64,000 nt of DNA, taken from positions 1-64,000 of the forward strand of contig NZ_APHW01000010.1 in the NCBI RefSeq assembly GCF_002741985.1, given 5' to 3'. The stretch is from Vibrio rotiferianus CAIM 577 = LMG 21460. GTDB taxonomy: Bacteria > Pseudomonadota > Gammaproteobacteria > Enterobacterales > Vibrionaceae. The notes under the pieces are model-generated. The model did no database searches. It was not told the DNA's origin and saw only the letters and a program-made list of their open reading frames with translations. The translations under genes were made by a program, and so were the position numbers. Positions 45,426 to 56,784 of this stretch are shown piece after piece (within the stretch, counting starts at the first letter, position 1; each line of letters starts with the position of its first letter).

Positions 45426-47682
45426 ATGACTCTCTCAGAAAAAAGTTTGGCCTTGGCGTTATTTGTAGCAAGCGTTTTTTCATCTGCGTGGTGGCCGATG
45501 ATGCCGAGTTGGCATTGGTTGCTGCTGGGTATTTTTGCCGTTGGCTCAATAATCAAACTACGTCGAGGCTTAATGTGCATTGGCGTAATTTGGGGCTGTA
45601 TGGTGGTTATTGCCCATGGCAATGTCATGGAACAACAAAAACAAGCCCTGTTTAAAGCAGGGGTGAATATTACCATAAATGGCAAAGTTGACAGCCCTTT
45701 TACGCAAATAAGTCACGGATATGAAGGAATTGTCGTTGTTAGCCACGTAAATTCTCAATCTCTCTTACCATTTTTTAAACCAAAAGTTCGGTTGATAACC
45801 TCAATTCCACTTGGTGTTAACAGTGAAATTAAGGCGGAAGTAGAGTTAAAGCCGATTACGGGCTTAAAAAACGAGGTTGGTTTTGATTCAGAAAACTTTT
45901 CTTTAAGTCAGGGGGTTGTGGCAAGAGCGACTTCGATGAAAGACAGTCGCTGGATTGTTCGCTCAAAAAGCGCTCTCAGACAAACACTCATCGCGCGTAT
46001 TAACGCCAGTATTGCAGGTTTATATAATGAACCTTTAATAAGAGCTCTGAGTTACAGCGATCGCTCATTACTTACTCCCGACTTATGGAAAAGCTTGCGA
46101 GACAGTGGACTTATTCATCTAGTATCCATTTCTGGTTTACACATTGGCATGGCGCTCTCATTTGGCTGTTTTCTTGGCTTTTTGTTTCGTCTTGCAATTC
46201 CGTGGGCTAATCATTTGCCCTACATCTTTGGGCTAGTTTTCGCTGTTGCTTATTCTTGGCTTGCTGATTTTTCGTTGCCAACTGTGCGCGCCCTAAGTGT
46301 ATGCGCGATCTATTTGTTTCTTAAGTACCATAAACTGCATTGGCCAAGTTGGAGGATTTTACTGCTCGCCATTAGTGGGCAACTTTTAGTCGAGCCGTTT
46401 TCTTTCCTAGGTAGCAGTTTTTGGTTGTCTTACTTATCGGTAGTTGCGGTGCTTGTTGTACTTAATATTGTTTGGATGAACCAATATAGTTGGCTTAACA
46501 TTTTAAAGCATATCATCGCAGTTCAACTTGCTCTGTCGCTGTTCATTTTGCCAATTAGCGGCTACTTTTTTTCAGGTTTTAGCGCAGTATCTCCCCTTTT
46601 TAATCTGATTTTTATCCCTTGGTTTAGCCTGGTTGTGGTTCCTATGATATTTATAGCGCTACTTTTCACCTGCTTGACCGCAGATGTTTTTAGTTGGGTA
46701 TGGATATTCGTCGATGGGGTACTTTGGCCTCTAAATTGGGCGTTAGGATTGGCTGAGGAAACTTGGTTTGCTGTTAGTGATGACTCACTTATTCTTATAA
46801 CGTTGATATTGTTTTGCTCATTTGGGCTTCGTTTTCTTACTGTAAATAGCATCCTACTCATCATCGGTATTGCCACGCTCTATCTCGTCTTTCCCTTTAA
46901 ACAGTACTATTGGCGTGTTGATGTTTTAGATGTGGGCCACGGGCTATCAGTGTTGCTTGAGAAAGACGGTAAGGCATTGCTCTATGATACGGGGAAATCA
47001 TGGAGTGGGGGGGAGCATTGCTGAAAGAGTTATCTCGCCTATCCTACATTCAAAAGGGCATTCTCAAATTGACGCTTTGATCCTAAGTCATTTGGATGAT
47101 GACCACGCAGGAGGAAGGAGGTTCTTAGAAGAGAATTTTGAACCTAATGATAAGTTCAGTAGTCAGCTTCTGCCGGATTATCTTCCTTGTATCGAGGGCG
47201 AAGCCTGGTATTGGCAAGGGGTGAAGTTTGAAGCAATCTGGCCACCTAAATTAGTAAGGCGTGCTTTTAACCCTCACTCGTGCGTCATTAGGGTCGTTGA
47301 TCCTGTTTCTAACTTTCGAATTTTACTAACCGGAGATATTGAGGCCATTAGTGAATGGATTTTAATCAGACGACCAGAACTGTTAGATAGTGATATCGTG
47401 ATTGTCCCCCACCATGGCAGTAAAAGCTCTTCTAATCCCAAGTTTATTGAAGCAATAAACCCTCAAATAGCCATCGCTTCTTTGGCTAGAAATAATAGGT
47501 GGGGGATGCCATCCCCATCTGTACAGCAGGCCTACACGTCTTTGGGCACATCATGGTTTGATACTGGAGAATCTGGGCAGGTGAGTATTTATGTATGGCG
47601 GGATTTTTGGCGATTAAAAACTCAACGTAACAAGATGTTTGAGCCTTGGTATAGGCAGATGCTGCGTAAGGGAGTAGAATAA
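45426..47682 (+). pseudogene. comEC: DNA uptake channel ComEC/Rec2, frameshifted at a G7 tract
   Basis: ComEC is the inner-membrane channel for single-stranded DNA in natural competence. The first part holds an OB-like domain and the Competence membrane domain with SGLHIGMALSFGCFLGFLFR. The second part is a beta-lactamase-like domain with DVGHGLSVLLEKDGKALLYD, then SHLDDDHAGG (metal ligands) and VIVPHHGSKSSS. The frame closes after seven Gs at 47007-47013; six Gs give SGGSIAERVISPI and a single chain of about 751 residues, the E. coli length. All domains are otherwise intact. Vibrios are competent on chitin, so error rather than decay is more likely. Confidence 0.88.
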
Positions 47683-47713
47683 GAGTCTTAATCTAAGAAA
47701 ATAAAGCACTTCT

Positions 47714-49462
47714 ATGTCGATAAATACTGATGAAACGACCTGGCAGACGTTTAAGCGTCTGTGGCAATTTATTCGCCTTTACAAATCAGGACTTGCCGTA
47801 GCCGTTGTTGCATTGGTCATCAATGCCGTTTCTGATACCTATATGATTTCATTGCTTAAGCCTCTATTAGACGAAGGTTTTGGCAGCGCAGAGTCTGACT
47901 TCTTACGCACACTTCCACTTATCGTTTTTGCGATGATGTTTATTCGTGGTGTGAGTGGGTTTGTTTCCACATATTGCTTAAGCTGGGTGTCGTCGAATGT
48001 TGTGATGCATATTCGTAGAATGGTTTTTAACCATTTTATGCATATGCCGGTCTCATATTTCGACAAAGAAAAAACGGGTAACTTGTTGTCACGCATTACT
48101 TATGATTCTGAACAAGTGTCTGCAGCAACCAGCCAAGCATTGGTGAGCATCGTACGTGAAGGTGCGAGCATCATCGGTCTTCTTGTGTTGATGTTCTACA
48201 ACAGCTGGCAGCTATCATTGGTGCTGTTTGCTGTTGCTCCCGTAGTTGCTTGGGGCATTGGTGTTGTTTCTAAGCGATTCAGAAAAATTTCAAAAAACAT
48301 GCAGACCATGATGGGGCACGTGACGGCTTCCGCAGAGCAAATGCTGAAAGGCCACAAAGTCGTACTTAGCTACGGTGGCCAAGATATTGAACGTCAACGT
48401 TTTGATATTGTAAGTAATCAAATGCGACAGCAAAACATGAAGTTGGTAACGGCCCAAGCGGCGGCAAACCCAATCATTCAGATGATCGCGTCTATTGCAA
48501 TAGTCGTGGTGCTATACCTAGCAAGTATTGATTCAATCAAAGAGCAACTGACTCCGGGTACGTTTACTGTTGTATTCTCAGCAATGTTTGGTCTAATGCG
48601 TCCACTTAAAGCGCTAACAAACGTAACCTCACAGTTCCAACGCGGTATGGCAGCGAGCCAAACCTTGTTTGCCCTGGTAGACCTAGAGCCTGAGAAGAAC
48701 GAAGGTAAGTTCACTGTAGAACGTGCGAAAGGTGATGTTGCAGTGAAAGACGTCAGTTTTACATACGAAGGTGCGGAAAAACCAGCGCTTGACAACGTGA
48801 GCTTTGATATTCCCCGTGGTAAGACGGTGGCTTTGGTTGGTCGTTCTGGCTCAGGTAAGAGTACCATTGCGAATTTGTTCAATCGTTTCTACGACGTTAG
48901 CGGTGGTTCTATAACACTTGATGACCATGACATTCGTGACTATGAACTAAAAAATTTACGTGAGCAGTTTGCTCTGGTTTCTCAAAACGTGCATTTGTTC
49001 AACGATACGATTGCAAACAACATCGCGTATGCGACGGAAGAGCAATACACTCGTGAAGATATTGAAAAAGCAGCCAAGCTTGCCCATGCAATGGAATTTA
49101 TCAGCAAAATGGAAAACGGCTTGGACACCATGATTGGTGAGAACGGTGCAAGCCTTTCCGGTGGTCAGCGTCAACGTGTAGCCATTGCTCGAGCTTTATT
49201 ACGTGACGCGCCAGTTCTGATTCTTGATGAGGCAACGTCTGCTCTAGATACCGAGTCTGAACGTGCAATCCAATCTGCTCTGGATGAACTACAGAAAGAC
49301 AAAACTGTATTGGTGATTGCACACCGACTGTCAACGATTGAGAATGCTGATGAAATCCTAGTGGTGGATGAAGGTGCGATCGTTGAACGTGGTAACCATG
49401 CTGATTTGATTGCTAAAGACGGAGCATACGCTCAACTTCATCGAATCCAATTTGGTGCCTAA
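47714..49462 (+). CDS. msbA: Lipid A/phospholipid flippase ATPase MsbA
   Basis: This 582-residue half-transporter flips lipid A-core across the inner membrane. Six membrane spans occupy about residues 20-310, then the nucleotide-binding domain with Walker [13 protein letters not shown], signature [16 protein letters not shown], Walker [13 protein letters not shown] and H-loop [10 protein letters not shown]. The length is exactly that of E. coli MsbA. It is followed by lpxK five bases later, the conserved msbA-lpxK pair. Confidence 0.96.
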   Translation: MSINTDETTWQTFKRLWQFIRLYKSGLAVAVVALVINAVSDTYMISLLKPLLDEGFGSAESDFLRTLPLIVFAMMFIRGVSGFVSTYCLSWVSSNVVMHIRRMVFNHFMHMPVSYFDKEKTGNLLSRITYDSEQVSAATSQALVSIVREGASIIGLLVLMFYNSWQLSLVLFAVAPVVAWGIGVVSKRFRKISKNMQTMMGHVTASAEQMLKGHKVVLSYGGQDIERQRFDIVSNQMRQQNMKLVTAQAAANPIIQMIASIAIVVVLYLASIDSIKEQLTPGTFTVVFSAMFGLMRPLKALTNVTSQFQRGMAASQTLFALVDLEPEKNEGKFTVERAKGDVAVKDVSFTYEGAEKPALDNVSFDIPRGKTVALVGRSGSGKSTIANLFNRFYDVSGGSITLDDHDIRDYELKNLREQFALVSQNVHLFNDTIANNIAYATEEQYTREDIEKAAKLAHAMEFISKMENGLDTMIGENGASLSGGQRQRVAIARALLRDAPVLILDEATSALDTESERAIQSALDELQKDKTVLVIAHRLSTIENADEILVVDEGAIVERGNHADLIAKDGAYAQLHRIQFGA

Positions 49463-49467
49463 GAGCT

Positions 49468-50475
49468 GTGGTTGAAAAAATCTGGTTCGAAAACCATCCT
49501 CTCAAATACCTGCTGTGGCCGCTTTTGTGGCCACTGAGCTTGTTGTTTGGTGCGTTCAGTAAATCTAAGCGTCAACAATATCAATCAGGTAAAAAACAAG
49601 CTTACAAAGCGCCAGTGCCTGTAGTAGTGGTTGGTAACATCACAGCTGGGGGCAATGGAAAAACACCAGTTGTTGTGTGGCTGGTGGAGCAATTACAACA
49701 GCTTGGTTACAAACCGGGCGTTGTGTCTCGTGGTTATGGGGCGAAAGCGCCGCAGTACCCGCTTGTTTTGGATGACAATACACCAGCGAAACACTGTGGT
49801 GACGAGCCGAAGCTGATTTACCGTCGCACTGGTGCGCCTGTCGCTGTAGACCCGGTTCGTGCCAATGCGGTGAAAGCATTGCTTGAAACTGGCGTTGATA
49901 TCATTATTACTGACGATGGCCTCCAGCATTACGCTCTAGAGCGAGATATCGAGCTCGTTATCGTTGATGGTAATCGCCGCTTTGGCAATGAAAGCCTTAT
50001 TCCACTAGGTCCACTTCGTGAAGGGGTAGAGCGTCTTGCTGAAGTCGACTTTATCATCACGAATGGCGGTCAAGCTCAGCAAGGCGAAATGCCAATGTCT
50101 TTAGCGCCATCAAAGGCGATAAACCTGAAGACAAAACAACAAGTCGAGGTGAGCGAGTTAAACGATCTTGTTGCGTTTGCGGGGATAGGGCATCCACCAC
50201 GATTTTTTAATACACTTAATGCAATGAATGCAGACGTCAAAGTGACGAAAGGCTTTGCCGATCATCAAGACTTTGACCAGCAAGAATTACAAGCATTGGC
50301 TCAACAAGGAGCTAATGTGATTATGACAGAAAAAGATGCCGTCAAATGCGACAGTTATGCGCAAGACAATTGGTGGTATCTGCCCGTTTCTGCACAGTTT
50401 GAATCAAACGATGCAGAACGAATTTTAAATCGAATAAAAGAGGTTAAAGCGACTTATGGATCACCGTCTGCTTGA
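49468..50475 (+). CDS. lpxK: Tetraacyldisaccharide 4'-kinase LpxK
   Basis: This 335-residue inner-membrane kinase adds the 4' phosphate to the lipid A precursor. It has an N-terminal membrane-associated helix ([20 protein letters not shown]) and a P-loop [17 protein letters not shown] (about 53-69). Further motifs are [17 protein letters not shown] and ITDDGLQHY with the catalytic aspartate pair. The start is GTG 49468, five bases after the msbA stop. Its end overlaps the start of ycaR. Confidence 0.95.
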   Translation: MVEKIWFENHPLKYLLWPLLWPLSLLFGAFSKSKRQQYQSGKKQAYKAPVPVVVVGNITAGGNGKTPVVVWLVEQLQQLGYKPGVVSRGYGAKAPQYPLVLDDNTPAKHCGDEPKLIYRRTGAPVAVDPVRANAVKALLETGVDIIITDDGLQHYALERDIELVIVDGNRRFGNESLIPLGPLREGVERLAEVDFIITNGGQAQQGEMPMSLAPSKAINLKTKQQVEVSELNDLVAFAGIGHPPRFFNTLNAMNADVKVTKGFADHQDFDQQELQALAQQGANVIMTEKDAVKCDSYAQDNWWYLPVSAQFESNDAERILNRIKEVKATYGSPSA

Positions 50476-50635
50476 GATTGTAGCTTGCCCTGTGTGCAAA
50501 GGTAAGCTGACGTACGATAAAGATAATCAAGAGTTGATCTGCAAACTGGATCGCCTTGCTTACCCAATCAAAGAAGGTATTCCTGTTCTGCTTGAGCCAG
50601 AAGCACGAACCATGAGCATGGATGAGGGACGCTAA
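50456..50635 (+). CDS. ycaR: Trm112/YcaR family zinc-ribbon-like protein
   Basis: This 59-residue protein reads [20 protein letters not shown], with CPVC as the first half of the metal site. The second pair is degenerate ([20 protein letters not shown], one cysteine). Family members activate methyltransferases in other organisms; the bacterial role between lpxK and kdsB is unknown. It starts inside lpxK (20-base overlap) and its TAA overlaps the kdsB ATG by one base, so all three are coupled. Confidence 0.9.
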   Translation: MDHRLLEIVACPVCKGKLTYDKDNQELICKLDRLAYPIKEGIPVLLEPEARTMSMDEGR

Positions 50636-51393
50636 TGTCTTTTACGGTTGTCATTCCTGCGCGCTACGCGTCGAGCCGGTTACCCGGTAAGCCATTGGCA
50701 GACATTGGTGGTAAGCCAATGATCCAGTGGGTCTATGAGCAAGCGCTACAGGCGGGTGCTGAAGATGTGATTATCGCGACGGATGATGAGCGCGTATCTG
50801 TAGCGGTAGAGCAGTTTGGTGGTAAAGTTTGCATGACTTCTCCAAATCATGAATCTGGAACCGAGCGTTTAGCAGAAGTGGTAGAAAAGATGGCTATCCC
50901 GGCAGATCATATCGTGGTCAATGTTCAGGGTGATGAGCCATTGATTCCACCGTCTATTATTCGTCAAGTGGCTGACAACTTAGCGGGTTGTGATGCGCCA
51001 ATGGCAACGCTTGCGGTTGAGATCGAATCGGAAGAAGAAGTCTTCAACCCGAATGCGGTAAAAGTAGTGGCGGATGAGCGTGGCTATGCTATGTACTTTA
51101 GCCGAGCAACGATTCCGTGGGATCGTGACAACTTTGCCAAGCAAGAAAAAACGATCGCGAACCCATTGATGCGCCACATCGGTATCTACGCTTACCGAGC
51201 GGGTTTCATTAATACTTACGTGAATTGGCAGCCAAGTGCACTTGAGCAAATTGAGTGTCTGGAGCAGCTTCGCGTGCTTTGGTATGGCGAAAAGATTCAC
51301 GTTGAAGTCGCAAAAGAAGCACCAGCAGCCGGTGTGGATACTCCAGAAGATTTAGAAGCGGTACGCGCCATTGTTGCTAAGCAAGCACAATAA
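50635..51393 (+). CDS. kdsB: 3-deoxy-manno-octulosonate cytidylyltransferase
   Basis: This 252-residue enzyme makes CMP-Kdo for the lipopolysaccharide inner core. Characteristic motifs are [20 protein letters not shown] at the N-terminus (nucleotide loop), [28 protein letters not shown] and the C-terminal [14 protein letters not shown]. It is the last gene of the msbA-lpxK-ycaR-kdsB run and is followed by a terminator. Confidence 0.96.
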   Translation: MSFTVVIPARYASSRLPGKPLADIGGKPMIQWVYEQALQAGAEDVIIATDDERVSVAVEQFGGKVCMTSPNHESGTERLAEVVEKMAIPADHIVVNVQGDEPLIPPSIIRQVADNLAGCDAPMATLAVEIESEEEVFNPNAVKVVADERGYAMYFSRATIPWDRDNFAKQEKTIANPLMRHIGIYAYRAGFINTYVNWQPSALEQIECLEQLRVLWYGEKIHVEVAKEAPAAGVDTPEDLEAVRAIVAKQAQ

Positions 51394-51416
51394 GCTCGGT
51401 ATTGTTTTCCAAATTA

Positions 51417-51446
51417 GAAAGGCTCCTCATCGAGGAGCCTTTTTTG
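51417..51446. terminator. Terminator after kdsB (bidirectional)
   Basis: The perfect stem GGCTCCTC/GAGGAGCC has an ATC loop, with T6 on the plus strand and Ts on the minus strand. It separates kdsB from convergent spoVR. Confidence 0.88.
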
Positions 51447-51475
51447 TCGGTATGTTAGCTTAGATGTCGTATAGG

Positions 51476-53034
51476 TTAGATATTGGTATCGTACTGATTC
51501 CGTTTTGGACAAGTTGAGAGGATCTCTCTGTGTCCGGTGTCTTTCACTTCCTCGAGAATTACGTCAAAGCCCCATAAGCGATAAACATGCTTTAATACCT
51601 CGTCATAACTGCTATCAAGAGGAATTCGGTTGTGAGGAATATATTGCAGTGTTAAAGAGCGATCACCACGAACGTCAACGTTGAAGACTTGAATATTGGG
51701 CTCCAGATTTGCCAAGTTATATTGCGCAGCGAGGGTTTCCCTAATGCGTTTGTAACCCATTTCATCATGAATAGCGGCAACTTCGATGAAGTTTTTCCGG
51801 TCATCATCATTAATCGCAAAGAGCTTAAAGTCGCGCATGAGCTTCGGTGACAAGTATTGGCTAATAAAGCTCTCGTCCTTAAAGTTATGCATGGCAAAGT
51901 GAACCGCATCTAACCAGTCTGTTCCTGCCAATTCTGGGAACCACTCTTTGTCCTCGTCTGTCGGCTCTTCACAGATGCGTTTGATATCTCGAAACATCGC
52001 AAAACCAAGTGCATAAGGTTGATACCGTTGAAGTAAGGGCTATTGTATGGCGGTTGTGCGACCACGCTTGTATGGCTGTGTAGAAACTCGAGAATGAACC
52101 TCTCAGAAACCAAACCTTCATCATAGAGATGATTGAGAATGGTATAGTGCCAGAACGTTGCCCAGCCTTCGTTCATTACTTGAGTTTGTTTCTGTGGATA
52201 AAAGTATTGGCTTACCTTACGCACGATACGAACAATCTCACGTTGCCAAGGCTCAAGCAATGGAGCGTGTTTTTCAAAGAAGTAGAGCAGGTTCTCTTGG
52301 GGTTCACTAGGGAAGCGGACCTTCATGTCTTCTTCTTTGGTTTTGGATTGTGGCACTGTACGCCAAAGTTCGTTAACCTGAGATTGCAGGTAAGCTTCAC
52401 GCTCTTCCTGGCGAGCTTTCTCCTCATTGATCGAAATCTTTTCCGGACGTTTGTAGCGGTCTACACCAAAGTTCATGAGTGCATGGCAAGAATCGAGCAA
52501 TTGTTCGACTTCGTGCACGCCATATCGCTCTTCACATTCCGCAATATAATTCTTTGCGAACAGAAGATAATCAATGATCGAACTTGCATCGGTCCAAGTT
52601 TGGAACAGGTAATTGCCTTTAAAGAACGAGTTGTGCCCATAACATGCGTGAGCGATAACAAGCGCCTGCATGGTGATGGTGTTCTCTTCCATCAAGTAGG
52701 CAATACATGGGTTGGAGTTAATGACGATCTCGTAAGCCAACCCCATCTGACCGTGCTTATAGTTCTGCTCTGTTTGTATGAACTTTTTACCAAACGACCA
52801 GTGATTGTAGTTGATGGGCATACCGATACTTGAGTACGCGTCCATCATTTGCTCTGAGGTAATCACCTCAATTTGGTTAGGGTAGGTATCGAGACGGTAA
52901 TGCTCCGCGACACGCTTGATTTCTTTGTGGTAACGCTCAAGCAGCTCAAAGGTCCAGTCTGGACCATCTGGCAGCATATTCTCTCTGCGCTTCTTCGAGG
53001 CTTTTCCCGAAAGGTTTGTTGTTGCAGTGTTCAT
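51476..53034 (-). pseudogene. SpoVR family protein (YcgB), frameshifted
   Basis: This homologue of E. coli YcgB is usually in an operon with prkA and yeaH and is linked to stationary-phase stress. The N-terminal part (WTFELLERYHKEIKRVAEHY; FKGNYLFQTWTDASSIIDYL) runs from 53034. Near 52017-52018 one G (plus strand) appears missing from GGG: adding it gives GINPYALGFAMFRDIKRICE, joining the second frame (51476-51997) for about 519 residues. All parts are otherwise intact, so a sequence error is likely. It is third in the prkA-yeaH-spoVR operon. Confidence 0.85.
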
Positions 53035-53045
53035 TGCCCACCTCC

Positions 53046-54316
53046 TTACGCCGTTTCTTTTTTGAATAGTTCACGAAAGACTGGGAAGATATCCTCCACA
53101 GAGCGGATATTTTTCATGGCGAAGTTTGGAAATTCTTCTGAAAGTTTTTCATATTCATGCCACAGCGTTTGGTGTGAGCGTCGTGTGATTTCAATGTATG
53201 AGTAATACTGACAATTCGGAAGCAATTTATTCACAAGTAAATCACGGCAACGAGGCGAGTCATCAGCCAGTTATCACCGTCAGATGCCTGGGCAGCATAG
53301 ATGTTCCATTGGCCCACGGGATAGCGGTCTTGGACGATCTCGTTCATCAACTTGAGCGCACTTGATACAATTGTCCCGCCAGTTTCTTGCGAATAGAAAA
53401 ACTCATGTTCATCGACTTCTTTCGCTTGGGTGTGGTGACGAATGAAGACGACTTCAACGTTCTCGTAGGTACGTGTTAAGAACAGGTACAGAAGCACGTA
53501 GAAGCGCTTTGCAATATCTTTGGTGGCTTGGTCCATAGAACCGGACACATCCATCAGACAGAACATCACTGCTTGGCTCGACGGAACAGGGCGTTTCTCA
53601 TAGTTCTTAAAACGTAAGTCGAAAGTGTCAATGAAGGGTACGCTTTCTATTTTCTTACGCAGATCCTCAATTTCTTTCTTAAGACGATTTTCTTCAAGCT
53701 GTTGAGCTGGCTCGATGTTTTTGATTCGGACAAGCTCTTCTTCTAATTCATGAAGAAGGCGTTTCTTACCTGCTGTCATGGCGGTGCGACGTGCCAACGA
53801 CTGTTGCAGTGAACGAACAACGGCAATGTTGGATGGAATACCTGCCGTTTGATAACCTGCTCGGTGTGTTTTCCATTCTGTGATTTTGGCAATTTGGTTT
53901 TTCTCAAGATTCGGTAGCTCTAAATCTTCAAACAAGATATCGAGGTATTCATCTTTTGAAATTTGAAAAACGAACTCATCTTGGCCTTCGCCGTCGGGGC
54001 TGGCATTGCCTTCACCAGCACCGCCGCCTTGGCCACCGCCTTTCGGGCGTTCGATCTTGTCACCAGTGATAAATTGGTCGTTACCAGGGTGCACGCGGTC
54101 GCGCACGCCTCCTTTACCCTGATGAAACATAGGTTCATTGATGTCTTTGTGCGGTATAGAGACGTCTTCGCCCGTTTCCGTGTTCGTGATCGAGCGTCGA
54201 TTCACTGCGTCAGCTACCGACTCTTTAATCTGCTCTCTATGGCGCTTCAAGAAGCGCTGTCGATTAACAGCGCTCTTGTTTTTGCCATTGAGCCTTCGGT
54301 CTATAAATTGCGCCAT
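53046..54316 (-). pseudogene. yeaH: YeaH (DUF444, VWA-like) protein, frameshifted
   Basis: This is the partner of the PrkA kinase. The start is set at 54316 ([20 protein letters not shown], the E. coli start; AGAGGG eight bases upstream). A VWA-like metal site [12 protein letters not shown] is in the central domain. One C (plus strand) seems missing at 53267-53268: adding it changes [11 protein letters not shown] to [20 protein letters not shown] and joins the tail ([20 protein letters not shown]), giving about 423 residues, the family size. A glycine-rich segment (about 90-105) precedes the conserved core. Confidence 0.88.
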
Positions 54317-54361
54317 GAAATAGCCCTCTTCATGTTTCACAAGCGACCTAACTCAAACTAG

Positions 54362-56296
54362 TTAGGATGACTTACGTACTCGTAGGTACCACTCAGAAAG
54401 TAGGCGAACCTGTTTCTCGGTATAGCCTTTTTCCATCATGCGAGCGACAAAGTCGTCGTGCTTCTTCTGATCTTCAGAAGAGGTTTTCGCATTGAACGAG
54501 ATAACCGGAAGTAGCTCTTCAGTATTGGAGAACATTTTTTTCTCGATTACCGTGCGCAGTTTTTCGTAGCTGGTCCAAACTGGGTTTTGACCATTGTTAT
54601 TGGCTTTCGCACGAAGCACAAAGTTGACGATTTCATTTCGGAAATCTTTAGGGTTAGAGATGCCAGCCGTTTTCTCGATCTTCTCTAGTTCTGCGTTTAA
54701 AGATGCTCGGTCGAATAGCTGACCAGTTTCTGGGTCACGGTACTCTTGGTCTTGAATCCAAAAGTCGGCATAAGTGACGTAGCGGTCGAAGATATTTTGA
54801 CCATACTCAGAGTAGGATTCGAGGTATGCAGTCTGAACTTCTTTACCAATGAACTCTACATAACGAGGTACTAGATAGCCCTTCAAGAATTCAAGGTATT
54901 TCTCAGCAATTTCAGAAGGGAATTGCTCACGCTCTACTTGCTGTTCAATTACATAGAATAGGTGAACAGGGTTCGCTGCTACTTCTGTTTGGTCGAAGTT
55001 GAATACGCGAGACAAGATCTTAAATGCAAAACGGGTTGATAGACCGTTCATTCCTTCATCAACACCTGCATAGTCACGGTATTCTTGATAACTCTTCGCT
55101 TTTGGATCGGTGTCTTTCAGCGTTTCGCCATCGTATACACGCATTTTCGAGAAGATGGATGAGTTTTCAGGGTCTTTCAGTCGTGAAAGAATACTGAATT
55201 GAGCAAGAGTTTCGAGTGTGCTTGGTGAACAAGGTGCTTTAGACAGTTCACTGTTTTCAAGCAGTTTCTGGTAGATCTTCACTTCTTCCGACACTCGTAG
55301 ACAGTAAGGCACTTTCACAATGTAAACACGGTCCAAGAACGCTTCGTTGTTCTTGTTATTGCGGAAGGTTTGCCACTCAGATTCATTTGAGTGCGCCAGA
55401 ATCATACCGTCGAATGGAATCGCCGATAGACCTTCAGTTCCGTTGAAGTTGCCTTCCTGAGTCGCAGTCAAGAGTGGGTGTAGCACCTTGATTGGCGCTT
55501 TGAACATCTCAACGAATTCCATCAAGCCTTGGTTCGCTTTACACAGCGCGCCAGAGTAGCTGTAGGCATCTGGATCGTCTTGTGAGTAATGCTCTAACTG
55601 ACGAATATCGACCTTACCAACTAGGGACGAAATGTCTTGGTTGTTTTCATCACCCGGTTCGGTTTTTGCGATACCAACTTGATCCAAGATGGATGGACGC
55701 ACCTTGAGTACTTTAAACTTGGTGATGTCCCCGCCAAAGTCGTGTAAACGCTTTGCAGCCCAAGGAGACATGATTGACCGCAAGTACCGATGTTCAATAC
55801 CATATTCTTTTTTAAGAATCTCCCCATCTTCAACTGGATTAAATAGACAGAATGGATGGTCGTTTACTGGGCTTCGTTCGCCATTTGCGCTCAAAACATA
55901 AATAGGCATGTTTTCCATCAATGCTTTCAGTTTTTCGGCAAGAGATGACTTACCACCACCGACAGGGCCGAGTAGGTATAGGATTTGTTTGCGTTCTTCC
56001 AGACCTTGTGCAGCATGCTTGAGATAAGAAACAATCTGCTCAATCGCATCTTCCATACCATAGAAGTCTTTGAAGGTTTCATAACGCGAGATGACACGGT
56101 TAGAGAAGATACGGCTCAATCTTGGATCTTGGGCAGTATCAATGACTTCTGGCTCTCCGATAGCCAAAAGTAGGCGTTCTGCAGCATTCGCGTAAGCGCT
56201 TTTGTCGTCTTTACACAGGGCTAAGAAATCCTGTAACGACATCTCTTCATCTTTTGCAGCTTCATATCTTGATTGATAGTGGTCGAAAATACTCAT
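54362..56296 (-). CDS. prkA: PrkA family serine protein kinase (YeaG)
   Basis: This 644-residue kinase has an AAA-like N-terminal domain with P-loop GPVGGGKSSLAEKLKALM (about 112-129) and a C-terminal PrkA kinase domain. The length equals E. coli YeaG. Members of this operon respond to nitrogen starvation and stationary phase in E. coli. The first gene has AAAGGGGAAAG before ATG. It is followed by yeaH and spoVR with short gaps, so all three are one operon. Confidence 0.95.
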   Translation of the reverse strand: MSIFDHYQSRYEAAKDEEMSLQDFLALCKDDKSAYANAAERLLLAIGEPEVIDTAQDPRLSRIFSNRVISRYETFKDFYGMEDAIEQIVSYLKHAAQGLEERKQILYLLGPVGGGKSSLAEKLKALMENMPIYVLSANGERSPVNDHPFCLFNPVEDGEILKKEYGIEHRYLRSIMSPWAAKRLHDFGGDITKFKVLKVRPSILDQVGIAKTEPGDENNQDISSLVGKVDIRQLEHYSQDDPDAYSYSGALCKANQGLMEFVEMFKAPIKVLHPLLTATQEGNFNGTEGLSAIPFDGMILAHSNESEWQTFRNNKNNEAFLDRVYIVKVPYCLRVSEEVKIYQKLLENSELSKAPCSPSTLETLAQFSILSRLKDPENSSIFSKMRVYDGETLKDTDPKAKSYQEYRDYAGVDEGMNGLSTRFAFKILSRVFNFDQTEVAANPVHLFYVIEQQVEREQFPSEIAEKYLEFLKGYLVPRYVEFIGKEVQTAYLESYSEYGQNIFDRYVTYADFWIQDQEYRDPETGQLFDRASLNAELEKIEKTAGISNPKDFRNEIVNFVLRAKANNNGQNPVWTSYEKLRTVIEKKMFSNTEELLPVISFNAKTSSEDQKKHDDFVARMMEKGYTEKQVRLLSEWYLRVRKSS

Positions 56297-56784
56297 GTCG
56301 CTTTCCCCTTTAACTAGTCAGTCTACCGACGAACGTTGACGCAGGCTTACCCACCTTCAATATGCTCTTCGTTGTATGAGCTTATACGTCCTATTATCAC
56401 GTTTGGTTTGTACTCTAGGTCAGCTAAACAACACCAAAGACTTTGCTTTATGGACAAATTTCACAACAACTGAGAACGATGGATAAGTACCTTTCAATCA
56501 CTCCCTTTCTCCTTCTAAGCCTAGTCGGGGATTTCCAATTTTGCTTAACAATTATGAATTTATTGCAAAAGTGACATTTGAATCACTGTTTAGAGAATTA
56601 ACAATTTGAGCTGTGAATAGGAGCGATAGAAATCAGATACGTGGCTTTGAATCACTGAGATTAGTGATTTGTGTGCAAGTTACAGAGAATGAAAGACTTA
56701 AGCGTGCTTAACGCATGAGGCTGAATTGTGATAGGGGAAAAGAAAAAGGAGAGCCTTTGCTCTCCTTTTCAGATACTTGCTGGA
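56297..56784. other. Intergenic region between prkA and yfbU, 488 bp
   Basis: It should hold the prkA operon promoter (minus strand). I found no convincing -24/-12 sigma-54 element. A 31-codon hydrophobic plus-strand frame at 56479-56574 is too weak to call. A short match to the REP-like end (AGTCGGGGAT) occurs near 56523. Confidence 0.4.
56740..56770 (-). terminator. Terminator of yfbU
   Basis: The stem AAAAGGAGAGC/GCTCTCCTTTT has a CTTT loop; it reads into T-rich sequence on the minus strand. Confidence 0.88.

Noticed and set aside
52129..52833. 234-codon plus-strand frame
   Set aside because: It is antisense to the well-conserved spoVR coding sequence, with no ribosome-binding site or recognisable domain.
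56479..56574. 31-codon hydrophobic frame
   Set aside because: It has no ribosome-binding site of note and a chance hydrophobic stretch in AT-rich DNA is likely.
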